Assembly (NCBI RefSeq): GCF_033568475.1
Contig: NC_133122.1
Coordinates: forward strand, 18,656,206 to 18,720,205
Source of the DNA: Henckelia pumila
Lineage: Eukaryota; Streptophyta; Magnoliopsida; Lamiales; Gesneriaceae
Length of the DNA: 64,000 bases
Direction: 5' to 3'
Position 1 is the stretch's first letter, and each line of letters starts with the position of its first letter. The notes beneath the pieces were generated by a model. That model made no database searches, was not told the DNA's origin, and saw nothing but the letters and a program-made list of their open reading frames with translations. Below, in pieces: positions 1-12,499 of this stretch. The position numbers were made by a program, and so were the translations under genes.

Positions 1-758
1 AGTGATATTGAATTTAGTAACAATTTTAGGATTTCTATTTAACATTAATACGATCATTTTTTTAATTAAGAAAATTTTTTGAGGCATAGAGCTTGAGTTG
101 TGCAGTTTAAAAGATTTGAATTGCACCGTCACCACTAGCTATAGCTATTGGTAAGTGTCATACAATCGGTCCTACATTATTTTTAGGAAAATACTACATG
201 TTCATGGAGAGTTACACGTTTACACATTACACTTACAATTACATGATTATCCCTGATGCATTTTTGAAAGATTGTTTTTCCAAATAAAGTGTTGGGATAA
301 TCATGTAATTTTAAGTATAATGTGTAACTCAACGTATAACAATCAGTGTACATGTATAACACTACCCTTATTTTTATTGGTTTTATTTATGATTAGTATT
401 AATTTAATGAAAAAAATACTCTATATGTCCAAATTATGTAGGTCACGTTTTTTTTTTTTTTTTGTCTCAAATGTAAAATAATATTTATTACACTCCTTGA
501 CTAATATACATTTATTAATTATATCTTAAAAATTGTGCAATTATTTTTTGAATACATTAAATAAAGATAAAATGGGGAGTTTGTACAAAATTTGTTTCCC
601 AATATTTTTTTTCTTAATCCGTGTGAAAAAAATAGGTCTATATAATTAGGACGAATGAAGTATTTTTTTTTTTACTTGAGGAGAGTTGTCCTTACATTAA
701 GATTACACAAAAACATGGATTGAAAAGTGTCTTATTTGGATAGGTGAATTTATATGAT
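1..758. other. AT-rich flank, no gene seen
   Basis: No open frame here resembles a protein I know. The stretch is AT-rich with poly-T runs and holds one hairpin MITE at 188-367. It may be one side of the older DNA into which MULE 1 inserted, continuing after 19185. Confidence 0.5.
188..367. repeat. Small hairpin MITE, copy 1
   Basis: A ~180-bp imperfect palindrome: the left end reads TACTACATGTTCATGG and the right end ends in GTGTACATGTATAACACTAC, its near reverse complement. The interior (TTACACATTACAC ... GTATAATGTGTAAC) is also inverted. A second copy with the same layout lies at 63018-63196, so it is a dispersed family. No TSD was settled and the superfamily is unknown. Confidence 0.6.
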
Positions 759-767
759 TTATTGTAA

Positions 768-1374
768 GGGAGAATTGGAGATAAATCCCCAATCAAAATC
801 AAAAGTTTAAAATCAGTCCCCTTGTCATAACTTTTTATTCTGCACTCCCTATTGACCCAAAAAGTTTAATTATACTCCCTGTTTCATGTTTTATCCCATT
901 TTCCCTTTTAATTCTATTTTTTTTAATTTTCTTGTTTTATCCCATTTTCCCTTTTAATTCTATTTTTTTTAATTTTCTTTTCCCATTTATTATTATTATT
1001 ATCTCCTACCTTCACTTTAGTTTTTTCCCCAATTTCACGTCTCATGTGAATCCCTAAACAACCCCACCGATTTCCATCGCCTCTCTTCCCTCCCAATTTC
1101 TACGACGTCCAGTGAAGAAAACTAAATCTTGTGCCACCAATTTTCTCATCTTCTAGTCAACATCAAGAATCCACCGGCAGTAGGAACCCACCAATTTGTG
1201 ACACCTACGGGAAACGATAGAAATCAGGCGACAAGGGACAACGATTGGAAGCAAAGAAGCGAGGAAAGTGAGTTTCTTGTTATCTACTTGTTCGATTTGT
1301 TCCATATCTTATGAGATTTGTGCTTAATTTGTTTAATCAGTGTTTCGCTTCAAATCCTCTCATTTTTCTGAATC
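768..1374 (+). repeat. Left TIR of MULE 1
   Basis: Begins GGGAGAATTGGAGATAAATC and matches the reverse complement of 18612-19176 until CTGAATCG at 1374, after which the two sides diverge. A 42-bp unit rich in TTTTATCCCATTTTCCC is repeated in tandem around 890-980 in this arm only. The arm contains a 61-codon frame (1129-1314) also present in the right arm; I take it as chance coding in the TIR, not a gene. MULE TIRs usually hold the promoter, so transcription of the transposase probably starts here. Confidence 0.92.
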
Positions 1375-1846
1375 GTGGTCACCAATTTCGAGCTGATAAT
1401 TTGGTGATGATTTGTTACTTTACTTGTTGGGAATCTGTTGGCTTAATAATTTTATATTATTAGCGACACCCACTATCCTTTGATCAATTAATCGATGATT
1501 TTTACTCGTATGTTTTTTTTATTTCCGAGGCATTGTGATGGTTTTTTTTTTGTTTTTGGAGTTTTGTTGACTTCTAGGTTTATTGGTTTGGTGGGTACTT
1601 AATTTTCCTTGTTTTTAATTACCAATCAGTAAATTCTATTTGTATTAGTGTTCAAAATAATTATTTGATGCAGCAATTATCTTTCTCATCAGGACTTTGA
1701 ATTCGTTGAGTTGAAAGAATATAATTTTATTCTTGTTTACTAAGATTTTGTTTTTTTTATCATGTATATTGAGGTATAGTTATTGATTTTTATTTAATTT
1801 TTTAATCGTTCATTTGACTAATATTTCTGCTTAATTTCTTGTAGGA

Positions 1847-3658
1847 ATGGAATCTGCATCTGGATCCTCTAATTTTTCATTTTTGGGTAGCTGTGATTAT
1901 AAAAATGACCTTTATATGATTTCAATCTATAATGGCTTCAGTCTAATGGAGTTGTTTCTGAATCTTGGAAGAAAATGTAAGGAGATTACTCCACAAACTA
2001 TGACATTGCAGTATCTAGCCCCTCATCAGAAAAAATATGTTACATTGAACGAAGATGATGACGTCCGTATTATGACTCATCTTCACATATCTATGAAACT
2101 TACAATAATTAACATGAGGGCTGTGGAAAAAGACGAAATGAGATCTTACAATTCCACGAGGTAAAAACTCCTGCCTTGATTTTTTGTTTTCCATATAAAT
2201 TTGGTTGATGTTTATAAATATTTATTTAATTTTTTTATTGGTAAGTCATTTGCAGCGTGCAACTACTAATACTATATTGTTTATTGATATCTCATTTTTT
2301 GTCATATTATGTTTAGTGCTTTTGCGAATCTAGATCTTATGTAAGAAGTAAGTTATATTTTTCAAATCATTAGAGTTTTAAACTATTAACTAGAATATGA
2401 GTATTTTATTCTCCCTTTTTTTTATTTGTGTTATGTTAATAATTTACTTCAATTTAAAAAATGGGAGGTTAATAAAAATTTTCATTACTTAAAATAGGTT
2501 TGGATCTGAAGATGACACGTTCACTAATAACGATGATCATCTTCAAGTGGGTTTGTTAAGAAATTCTATAGACGTTTGGAGTAATTGCATTCGAGGAGTG
2601 GGTCAGATATTCAAGGATGTTGCAGAATTTCGAGTATATGCCAAGAAGTATGCAGTTGCTATGAGACGGTCTTTTTTGTATAAAAAGAATGATAAAGAGA
2701 AGGTTATTCTTGAATGTAGCGCAAATGACTGCTCTTGGAGAATTTATGCTTCAAGACACAAAGCTGACAATCTCTTTGGAATTAGAAAATGTAATCTAAC
2801 ACATACATGTGGAGATGACAATCTTCGTAGTAGAGGATATCCTAGAGCTGATGCTGCATGGGTTTCCAATGTTGTGATGGAGAGATTGAGAGGAGAACCG
2901 TCTTATCGACCATGTATGATGTTGAAAGATATACAAAGAGATTATGGGGTCGATCTCAATTACCACAAGGTTTGGAGAGGGAAAGAAATGTCTTTGCGTG
3001 ACATTCATGGTGTAGAGGATGAATCTTATGACAAACTAAGATGGTATTGCAATGCTATCAAAGTAACTAATCCGGGAAGTATTGTTGATTGTGAAATTGA
3101 CCTTCTTAGTAATAAATTTAAACGGTTATTCATTTGTTTCAATGCATGTGCAACTGGTTTTATCAGTGGATGTAGACCCTTGATTTTCTTGGATGACACT
3201 CACATAAAAAATAAATACAAGGGAAATATTTTGGTTGCCGTTGCAAAGGATGCTAACGATGATCTTTTTACGTTAGCATATGCAGTTGTGGATTCTGAAA
3301 ATGATGACAATTGGGGATGGTTTTGTTTCCATCTCAAAGGCGTTCTAGTTTCACATCACTGTATGGTATTCGATCAGTTTACCTTTTTCTCCGATAGGCA
3401 TCCAGGGATAATCAAGGCAGTTGAGTTAATATTCCCATGCAGTCATCATGCATATTGTCTGCGACATTTGGTGGATAATTTCGTGAAACAGGTTTGTATA
3501 TGTGCACTAGTTTTAGCATTTCAGTATATGTGCACTATTTATATATTTTGTTTTGGTTATTTGAATGTAGGTCATGCGAAGATACCCACTCCAAAACAAA
3601 AAACACTGGTCATCTATTTTCAAGAAAGCTGCGTATGCCCCATCAAAGCAAGAGTTTG
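1847..3658 (+). CDS. MuDR-type MULE transposase, 5' part (exons 1, 2 and start of 3)
   Basis: Catalyses element excision and insertion in the nucleus. Exon 1 (1847-2160) encodes a short N-terminal domain resembling the PB1-like domain of many plant MULE transposases. Exon 2 (2498-3491) carries a FAR1/WRKY-like zinc-binding region (CSANDCSW ... THTC) and the first two catalytic aspartates: LDDTHIK and FFSDRHPGI. CSHHAYCLRHL, typical of MULEs, follows. Exon 3 starts at 3571. Both introns have GT...AG ends (2161-2497, 3492-3570) and keep phase. An LTR retrotransposon enters exon 3 at 3658; the frame resumes at 11399. With the insertion ignored, the three exons total 2,136 bases (711 codons plus stop) without an internal stop, so the transposase was probably functional until that insertion. 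Confidence 0.88.
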
Positions 3659-5171
3659 TGTAGTGACCCTGCATGGAATCACCTACTAACTGGCAACTAA
3701 TAGTATGCATTAAATTTAATACAACAAAATACTTAGCAGAGTAAAACGTGCGGAAACATAACCATAATTTACATATCAGCTTAGTAAAATAAGTCCAAGC
3801 TTAAATCTGTAGTGATACAACCAAATCAAAAATCTTAAAAGTAAACATTATACAGCTATATCGAATCCTGCTGTATAACTAACTCTTCAAGGCCCCTGCT
3901 CCCTAGTCCTGCCTTGAACTACCAGCTCCGTCCATCCTGCGACCTGCCTCGTGGAATAGGGTGTCCAAGATAACAACTAGGACGTGAGCGCTAACGCCCA
4001 GTACATAGACATGAGTAAACATATGTATATAATGCATGCAACATGATGACTGGTAAAGGGTCATCCGAAAAGTCATGCTCAGTACCGGCGCCACATGAGT
4101 GCTACCACCGCACGGATCAACCTCTGGGTGCAACCACACTCGTCTAGTACACCAGAGTAGACAGACATAAATGCCCCCGCCGTCGCGGTACTCTTAGTGA
4201 CAGACTATCGAGTATAGAGCTGAGCGGCTCTATAATCAGGTATAACAAGGTATAGGCTCACCGTGTATATGCACATGACATATGAATATGGAAAACGGTA
4301 AATCATACATCATGCCATATAATAATGCCAAATAAATGCAATATATAAACATGTATACTCGCTGGCAATCTCAGTCAATGGGTACGTACTTAACACCGAA
4401 GTCTGAATAAGCTGGAAAAAGACAACCCGTAGCTGTCCTAGGTCAACTCCCGACCTGACCTGGTCTCAAGCTTGACCCAAACTGGTCTCTTGGTCCGACC
4501 CCGAGCTCTTCCTTCCCGAGCTATTCCTTCCAGAATTCCCGAGCTACTCTTTTCCGAGCTCCCGAGCTACTCTTTTCCGGGCAAAGATATGAAGTGAGAT
4601 GGAAGTGATGTGAAAAATAACTGAATCCCCAGCTCCTATTTATAGACAAATATTTGGGGTGATCGGGATTCTTGAGCTAACGTCGAGACGTCCGAGCTCC
4701 TATAAGCACGCCACGTATCAGATGCTTGAGCTGAGTCAATACCATTATTGACAGCTCATGCTTAGGCGCCAACTGTCATTCATGCAAGCGTCCACACACC
4801 TGCCTGCCTATCCTGGAGGGTTCGGGCTTCCCTAATAGCAGTTCGGGATTCCCTAGCAGTAGGTCGGGATTCCTTAATAGCAGTTCGGGATTCCCTAGCA
4901 GCTTTTCAAACTTTCTTAGTAACAAAATTCCCTAACAGACTAACAACAGAATTCCCTAGCTGTAGAATCCCTAGCAAGAGAATTCCCTAGCTAAAGAATC
5001 CCTAGCTGTATAATCCCTAGCAGCAAATTCCCTAGCAGCTCATGTTTCCCTAGCTGCTCATATTCCCTAGCTGCTCATATTCCCTAGCTGCTCATCAGTT
5101 CAGCAGTTAAGACTGGACCCTTAATCATGATTATCATATTATTATCTTAAAATGAAATTTGGGTTACTACA
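3659..5171 (-). repeat. 3' LTR of the Tekay-like element
   Basis: 1,513 bp, starting TGTAGTGACCCTGCATGG and ending GGGTTACTACA on the + strand. It contains a block of short imperfect repeats around TTCCCTAGCAGC / TTCCCTAGCTGCTCAT (about 4830-5095) of unknown role. Paired with 9862-11393. Confidence 0.92.
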
Positions 5172-5299
5172 TTCTCCCCACCTTTAGATATTTCGTCCGC
5201 GAAATAAAATCTAAAGACAAATTAAGATAACAATATGAAACAGAAAACCATGTCTTATTACAACAAACTGTAATTATACTGATACATGGTAATCAAAAG

Positions 5300-6450
5300 T
5301 ATAAAACAAACAACTCAGGATATTCCCCTTGCATACGACTCTCCGTTTCCCAAGTTGCTTCTTCAACGCCTCGGTGCTGCCACTGTACCATCACAAGTGG
5401 TATAGTCTTGTTCCGAAGAACTTTCTCCTTTCTGTCTAGGATACAGATTGGTCGTTCAACAAAAGACAAATCTGGCTCTAGCTGAATATCAGTAGATTGA
5501 ATCACATGAGATTCATCAGCTATGTACTGTCGAAGTAACGACACATGAAAAACATTATGTATACTGGAAAGAGATGGCGGTAAAGCCAAACGATATGCAA
5601 CATCTCCGATCTTCTCCAGTATCTGGAAAGGCCCAATGAAACGAGGAGACAACTTGCCTTTCACACCGAATCTCATCACCTTCCTGAAAGGTGATACTCG
5701 TAAGAACACATATTCACCAGGCTCAAACTGAAGTGGCCGACGGCGAATATTAGCATAACTGGCTTGCCGATCTTGAGCAACTTTGATCCTATGCTTGATC
5801 AAATCTACCTTGTCTACAATCTGCTGCACCAATTCAGGACCCTCGACTTGTCGTTCCCCGACTTCATCCCAGAATAACGGAGTACGACACCATCGACCGT
5901 ACAATGCCTCGAAAGGTGCCATATCAATACTACGATGATAACTGTTATTGTAGGAAAATTCAATCAAAGGTACTTGATCCTGCCAAGATAAGCCAAAGTC
6001 CATGATAGAAGAACGTAGCATATCCTCTAGTGTACGACTCGTCCGCTCTGACTGCCCGCTAGTCTCCGGATGATATGCAGTACTCAAACTCAGAGTGGTA
6101 CCCAACGCCTGCTGAAAACTATCCCAAAAATGTGAGGTAAATCGCGGGTCTCTATCACTGACTATACTCACTGGAATCCCATGCAATCGCACTATCTCCT
6201 GGATGTATAAGCGTGCCATGCGATCATAAGAATACTCCCGGTTGTAAGGAATGAAATGTGCTGATTTCGTCAACCGGTCAATGACAACCCAGATAGCATC
6301 ACACTGACGTGTATTCATAGGCAAGTGGGTGACAAAATCCATAGTCACGTGTTCCCACTTCCATTCGGGAATTTCAAGATTCTGCAGTAATCCACCTGGT
6401 CGTCGATGTTCAGCCTTGACCTGTTGACAAACCAAACATCTCGAAACAAA
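5300..6450 (-). other. Integrase and chromodomain-like tail of the Tekay-like element
   Basis: Fossil integrase. CLVCQQVK is from the zinc-binding end, DFVTHLP and IVSDRDPRFTS carry two core acidic positions, and SAYHPETDG-like SLSTAYHPETSGQSER is the usual plant gypsy motif. The C-terminal part (VMVQWQHRGVEEATWE) matches the chromodomain tail that sorts such elements as chromoviruses. Confidence 0.85.
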
Positions 6451-6849
6451 CTGATAAACACTTCGCTTCATCCCTTTCCACCAGAATCTAGTGCAAGTCC
6501 TTATACATTTTCATGCTACCAGGATGAACTGATAATCGACTCCTGTGAGCTTGAGAAAGAATATTATTCCTGAGCTCCGCAACATTAGGTACAACCACTC
6601 GATTAGATAGACACAATAAACCATCTGCCTGAAAATGGAATCCAGATGTATTAACTCCATTGGCTAGACATGCCAAACGCTGAGTCTTAACATTAGATAT
6701 ATGAGCATCTCTGATCCGAGAATACAATGCTGGCTCAGATAGAATAGTATACAAACGAATCCAATTCCTCCCTTTCTTGTGCTTGAGCGTAAAACTCAAT
6801 GAACAGCACTCTTGAATCATATGAGATATTTCATTAGTCTGAAGTGCAG

Positions 6850-8700
6850 AAAGTCTCACCTGCCGACTCAAGGCATCAGCAGTAAGATTGGCAGAACCTG
6901 AATGATATTTGATTTCACAATCATAATCCTTCAAAAGATCCATCCAGCGTCTCTGTCGCATATTCAACTCTGCCTGAGTGAATAAATACTTCAAACTCTT
7001 GTGATCCGTGAATATCTCAAATTTCTCGCCATAAAGATAATGCCTCCAAATCTTGAGCACAAATACAATGGCGGCTAACTCGAGATCATGCACTGGATAA
7101 TTATTCTCATGCGTCTTCAACTGTCGAGAAGCATAGGCAATAACATGTCCATGCTGTGTCAAAAGACATCCTAACCCCTGACCAGAGGCATCAGTATAAA
7201 CAACATAACCTCCTGATCCAGAAGGTAGAGCTAGCACAGGTGCAGTAGTAAGACGTCTACGCAGCTCATGAAATGACTCCTCACAATCCGAGGACCAAAT
7301 GAAGGTAACATCTTTCCGAGTAAGCTGAGCCAAAGGCCTGGCCAACTGTGAAAAATTCTCGATGAACCGACGGTAATATCCAGCTAGACCCAAGAAACTA
7401 CGAATCTCAGCAACCGTCGTCGGACGAGACCAGTTCAGCACTGCCTCTATCTTACTAGGATCAACAGATATTCCTTCACTAGAAATCACATGACCGAGAA
7501 ACACTACCCGATCAAGCCAAAATTCACACTTGCTCAATTTCGCATACAGCTGCTTATCTCGTAACGTCTGTAAAACAATCCTTAGATGCTGTGCATGCTC
7601 ATCCTTGTCATGAGAATAGACAAGAATATCATCTATGAAGACGATGACAAATCTATCCAGATACTCTCGAAATACCTGATTCATCAGGTTCATAAAGACT
7701 GTCGGTGCATTCGTCAAACCGAATGGCATCACCAGAAATTCATAATGCCCGTATCTGGTCCTGAAAGTAGTCGTAGAAATATCAGAGTCTCGTACCCGCA
7801 TCTGGTGGTATCCAGATCTCAGATCTATCTTAGAATAGACAGAAGTACCCTGTAGTTGATCAAACAGATCATCAATCCGCGGCAAAGGATACTTATTCTT
7901 GATGGTGACACGATTCAACTGCCTGTAATCAATACATAATCTCATCGATCCATCCTTCTTCTTGACAAATAACACAGGTGCTCCCCACGGAGAAACACTC
8001 GGACGAATATATCCCTTATCAAGCAGATCCTGTAACTGCTGTTTCAATTCCCTCATCTCTGACGGTGCTAGACGATAAGGTGCTCGGGATATAGGCGTAG
8101 TTCCTGGTACTAGATCAATACCAAATTCAACCTCTCGAACCGGAGAAAAACCAGGAATATCATCAGGGAATACGTCAGGAAACTCGCTGACAACCGGTAG
8201 CTGATCAATACCCGGACTACTCGCAGACATGTCAACTGCATAGATGAGGTAGCTCTCCCCACCTGACTCCAAGACATGACATGCCTTCAGAGCCGAAACA
8301 AGTGGCATCGGAGGTCGCGCACCCTCACCATAAAAATACCAGCTATCACCCTCAACAAGATGAAACTGTACCAGACGCTGATAACAATCCACAGTAGCGT
8401 GATATAAAGTCAGCATATCTATTCCCAAAATACAATCAAAATCTGTCATTGCTAATATCATCAAATTAGCCAATAACACATTACCCTCAAACTCCAGAAG
8501 GCAACCCATCACTAGACGCTTAGTTACTACCTCCTGCTCCAACGGAGTAGATACAACTAAATTCATATCTAATGATACATAAGGTAATCTATGTCTCTTA
8601 ACGAAGCGACTAGAAATAAAGGAATGCGATGCTCCAGTATTAATTAAGACAAGTGCAGGAATACCACATAACAAAAAGTTACCTGCCAACATGCGATCGC
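6850..8700 (-). other. Protease, reverse transcriptase and RNase H of the Tekay-like element
   Basis: Fossil pol domains in the usual order on the minus strand: aspartic protease with the active-site region [10 protein letters not shown] (about 8335-8650), reverse transcriptase with [16 protein letters not shown] and the FIDDILVYS catalytic box (about 7400-8050), and RNase H starting at [12 protein letters not shown] (about 6850-7200). Confidence 0.88.
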
Positions 8701-8859
8701 TTCCCTCAGTAGCATGCTCCTGATACAGAGCAAATACCTGCCCTTGAGTCTGGGGACGATAACCAGAATAACTCTGTGGTGCTGGCTGCTGACATGGAAA
8801 AGTAGAAGCCTGAGATCCAACCTGGGATCCCGATCCACTAGCAGAACCCAGGCGCTGAG

Positions 8860-9750
8860 GACAATCTCTCCGCAGATGTCCCTGCTGACCACAAATATAA
8901 CAAGCACCAGTAGCTCTCCGACATGAAGCTGCAGGATGCTTCCCACCATAGTGGCTACAAAACTCCTTCTTCTTATTCTTTTTCCCAAAGCGGAATGTAC
9001 CTCGTGAACCACGAGAACCAGACGAAGTAGTAGGAGTAGAAGAAGACGTAGGTACAGATGGCACAACAGATTGAGCTCGAGGCTCAAAAGATCCACTAGG
9101 CTGTGCTGGCATCATCAGCTATCCCCGCCTGTTGCTAGTCTCCACAAGACGACAACGGTTCACCAAAGTCTCATAAGATACCGGGTCATCACATACGACA
9201 ACCTGTGAGTAGATATCTTGATTCAAACCTTGTAGAAAGATATCATACTTCAACGCATCACTCTCATTGATATGAGGACTGAAAGGTAGCAGATCAAGAA
9301 ATCGTTGCTGATATTGATCAATAGTCATTGATCCTTGCCTCAAAGTAAGCAACTCCATCGATCGTGCTTGGCGAACAGCCGGAGGAAAATACAGTTTCTG
9401 GAACTGCTGACAAATCCCCCCAAGTCACCTGTCCTCTCTCAGTACGTGCCTGAGCAGCCTTGGCATCCCACCAAAAACGTGCTCGATCCTCTAGAACGAA
9501 TTCTAGAACTTCCAGTTTCTGTTCCTCAGTGCACTCGAAAGCTCGGAAAGTACTCTCGAGTTTAGACATCCAGCTTCTAGCTTGTTCAGGATTCTCGCCT
9601 CCCACCAAGGGTTTCGGTCCTACCTGCATGAACTTATTAATAGTGTAGCGACGTCTACCCTCATAAGGACGATGTCGATCATCCTGATGATGATGGTGAC
9701 GATGATGATGACCACCTCTCTGGCCAACACTACCGTGACTCTCGTCAGCC
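8860..9750 (-). other. gag region of the Tekay-like element
   Basis: Fossil gag coding. It contains a retrotransposon gag capsid stretch (WWDAKAAQ) and a CCHC zinc knuckle ([14 protein letters not shown]) near 8860-8900. The capsid region comes first on the minus strand, as expected. Confidence 0.8.
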
Positions 9751-9845
9751 ATATCCTGAAAAGAATTGGACATTAAAATCCCAAATGCGCAAGAATTACT
9801 CAAGACTAAACTAAATCCCAAGTACTAATTTCAAAATCTATGCAT

Positions 9846-9857
9846 GCTCTGATACCA
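9846..9857 (-). other. Primer-binding site, initiator tRNA-Met
   Basis: On the minus strand it reads TGGTATCAGAGC, a 12-base match to the 3' end of plant initiator tRNA-Met, a few bases inside the 5' LTR. This fixes the orientation of the element. Confidence 0.85.
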
Positions 9858-9861
9858 AAAA

Positions 9862-11393
9862 TATAGTGATCCTGCATGGAATCACCTACTAACTGGCAAC
9901 TAATAGCATGCATTAAACTTAATACAGCAAAATACTTAGCAGAGTAAAACGTGCAAAAACATAACCATAATTTAAATATCAGCTTAGTAAAATAAGTCCA
10001 AGCTTAAATCTGTAGTAATACAACCAAATCGAAAATCTTAAAAGTAAACATTATACAGCTATATCGAATCCTGCTGTATAACTAACTCTTCAAGGCCCCT
10101 GTTCCCTAGTCCTGCCTTGAACTACCAGCTCCGTCCATCCTGCGACCTGCCCCGTGGAATAGGGTGTCCAAGATAACAACTAGGACGTGAGCGCTAACGC
10201 CCAGTACATAGACATGAGTAAACATATGTATATAATGCATGCAACATGATGACTTGTAAAGGGTCATCCGAAAAGTCATGCCCAGTACCGGCGCCACATG
10301 AGTGCTACCACCGCACGGATCAACCTCTGGGTGCAACCACACTTGTCTAGTACACCAAAGTAGACAGACATAAATGTCCCCGCCGTCGCGGTACTCTCAG
10401 TGACAGACTATCGAGTATAGAGCTGAGCGGCTCTATAATCAGGTATAACAAGGTATAGGCTCAACGTGTATATGCATATGACATATGAATATGGGAAACG
10501 GTAAATCATACATCATGCCATATAATAATGCCAAATAAATGCAATATATAAACATGTATACTCGCTGGCAATCTCAATCAATGTGTACGTACTTAACACC
10601 GAAGTCTGAATAAGCTGGAAAAAGACAACCCCTAGCTGTCCTAGGTCAACTCCCGACCTGACTTGGTCTCAAGCTTGACCCAAACTGGTCTCTTGGTCCG
10701 ACCCCGAGCTCTTCCTTCCCGAGCTATTCCTTCCAGAATTCTCGAGCTACTCTTTCCCGAGCTCCCGAGCTACTCTTTTCCGGGCAAAGATATGAAGTGA
10801 GATGGAAGTGATGTGAAAAATAACTGAATCCCCAGCTCCTATTTATAGACAAATATTTGGGGTGATCGGGATTATTAAGCTGACGTCGAGATGTCCGAGC
10901 TCCTATAAGCACGACACGTATTAGATGCTTGAGCTGAGTCACTACCATTATTTACAGCTCATGCTTAGGCGCCAACTGTCATTCATGCAAGCGTCCACAC
11001 ACCTGTCTGCCTGTCCTGGAGGGTTCGGGCTTCCCTAATAGCAGTTTGGGATTCCCTAGCAGCAGGTCGGGATTCCTTAATAGCAGTTCGGGATTCCCTA
11101 GCAGCTTTTCAAACTTCCTTAGTAACGAAATTCCCTAACAGACTAACAGCAGAATTCCCTAGCTGTAGAATCCCTAGCAAGAGAATTCCCTAGCTAAAGA
11201 ATCCCTAGCTGTATAATCCATAGCAGCAAATTCCCTAGCTGCTCATGTTTCCCTAGCTGCTCATATTTTTCTAGCTGCTCATGTTTCCCTAGCTGCTCAT
11301 ATTCCCTAGCTGCTCAACAGTTCAGCAGTTAAGACTGGACCCTTAATCATGATTATCATATTATTATCTTAAAATGAAATCTGGGTTACTACA
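9862..11393 (-). repeat. 5' LTR of the Tekay-like element
   Basis: 1,532 bp, about 4% different from the partner LTR by eye. It is about 19 bp longer, mainly because of extra TTCCCTAGCTGCTCAT-type units near 11235-11320. Transcription of the element would run from here toward lower coordinates. Confidence 0.92.
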
Positions 11394-11398
11394 GTTTG

Positions 11399-12138
11399 AA
11401 GAACATATTAACAATATAATAACATCGATGCCACTTGCTAGAGAGTTTATAGTCAATTCATGTCCCGAAAGTTGGGCAAATGCATGGTTTCCAGGAAAGC
11501 GTTGGGGTGTGATAAATAATAACATGGCCGAGTGTTGGAATAATTGGGTGAAACCAGCCCGATCTCTCCCTATTGTGGTCATGGTAGACCATATTCGCAT
11601 TCAAATTATGGAAATGATGCACGAACGTCGTGAAGCGACAATGGTGATGATTAAAAGATTGAGTCCATCAAAGGAGAATTTTCTTGCAAAGACATATGCC
11701 CAATCTCGCAGCTTGAAAGTGCGTAAAGCAAGTGGCTTGAGTTTTGAGGTTGTGGACGGGGATAAATCATTTGTTGTTGATTTGTCTGCTATGACTTGTT
11801 CGTGCAGAGGTTGGCAGATTAATAGTCTTTCATGCAAGCATTCATGTGCCGCAATAGAATCAAAATCATTGTCTTTATATGATTTTTGCGACAAATACTT
11901 TAAGATAGAGTTCTATCGTGAAGCATATAGAGGAATCTTAAATCCTATCCCTACATTTGAGATGCATGAGTCCAATCTTAGTCAATCGTTTGTAATCAAT
12001 CCTATCGATGTTCGAAGCCAACCTGGCCGAAGAAGAACTCAAAGAATACCGTCGCAAGTCATAGTACGTGTGTCAAATTGTGGTCGATGTCGCAAGAAAG
12101 GCCACAACCGCCGCAGCTGCAAAGAACCCATTAACTAG
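11399..12138 (+). CDS. MuDR-type MULE transposase, 3' part (rest of exon 3)
   Basis: Continues the transposase frame directly after the retrotransposon and its TSD copy (GTTTG, 11394-11398). It contains the third catalytic residue in NNMAECWNNW (Glu of the DDE triad), a SWIM zinc finger (CSCRGWQ ... CKHSCAAI) that in MULE transposases helps DNA or protein binding, and a C-terminal CCHC zinc knuckle (CGRCRKKGHNRRSC). It stops with TAG at 12136-12138. These domains, in this order, are the standard C-terminal half of MuDR-like proteins. Confidence 0.88.
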
Positions 12139-12499
12139 TTTTTGCTTTATGGTTTGTTAACTTAGTTGTTAGCTATTTGACTTACCAGTAAAAATCATAC
12201 AATTATATATTAGTGTCTTGCAAGATTATCATTGTTATGAAGAAAATACTAATACATTTTCTAATTTACTGGAAGAGAAGGATGGAAGAACGAAGAATTT
12301 GCGACAATATGCTTAAAAGGTGTCCATGATCCTGCAAAAGTATTAGTGGTGCATCGTTCCCTTGACATTCTCGTTCTTTTATCATGTTTTGTTCAACTAG
12401 AGAGTCATATGTTCTTTTGTGGGATTGACGAATTTAGACTTTATTTTTGCGAAAGAATATTAGATATAATTTCTGTTGATGTATGAATTTTCATGTTTT

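Larger units (their letters stand above)
3659..11393 (-). mobile_element. Tekay/Del-like Ty3-gypsy chromovirus (fossil) inside MULE 1
   Basis: An LTR retrotransposon of 7,735 bp on the minus strand. Long LTRs (3659-5171 and 9862-11393) have TG...CA-type ends, the 5-bp TSD GTTTG lies at 3654-3658 and 11394-11398, a tRNA-Met-initiator primer site follows the 5' LTR, and a purine tract (AGGTGGGGAGAA on -) sits against the 3' LTR. Domain order is gag, protease, reverse transcriptase, RNase H, integrase, chromodomain-like tail, as in chromoviruses. The coding region is broken in roughly three places, so this copy looks inactive. The LTRs differ by about 12 in the first 305 bases, mostly transitions, giving a young age (order of one to two million years at usual plant rates). 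Confidence 0.93.

Noticed and set aside
1129-1314. Small gene of 61 codons, also found at 18673-18858
   Set aside because: Both copies lie in the TIRs of MULE 1, so the shared frame is explained by the inverted repeat itself.
8644-9096. Leu-rich membrane protein frame overlapping the Tekay-like gag
   Set aside because: It is an alternative frame of the gag/zinc-knuckle region with no support of its own.
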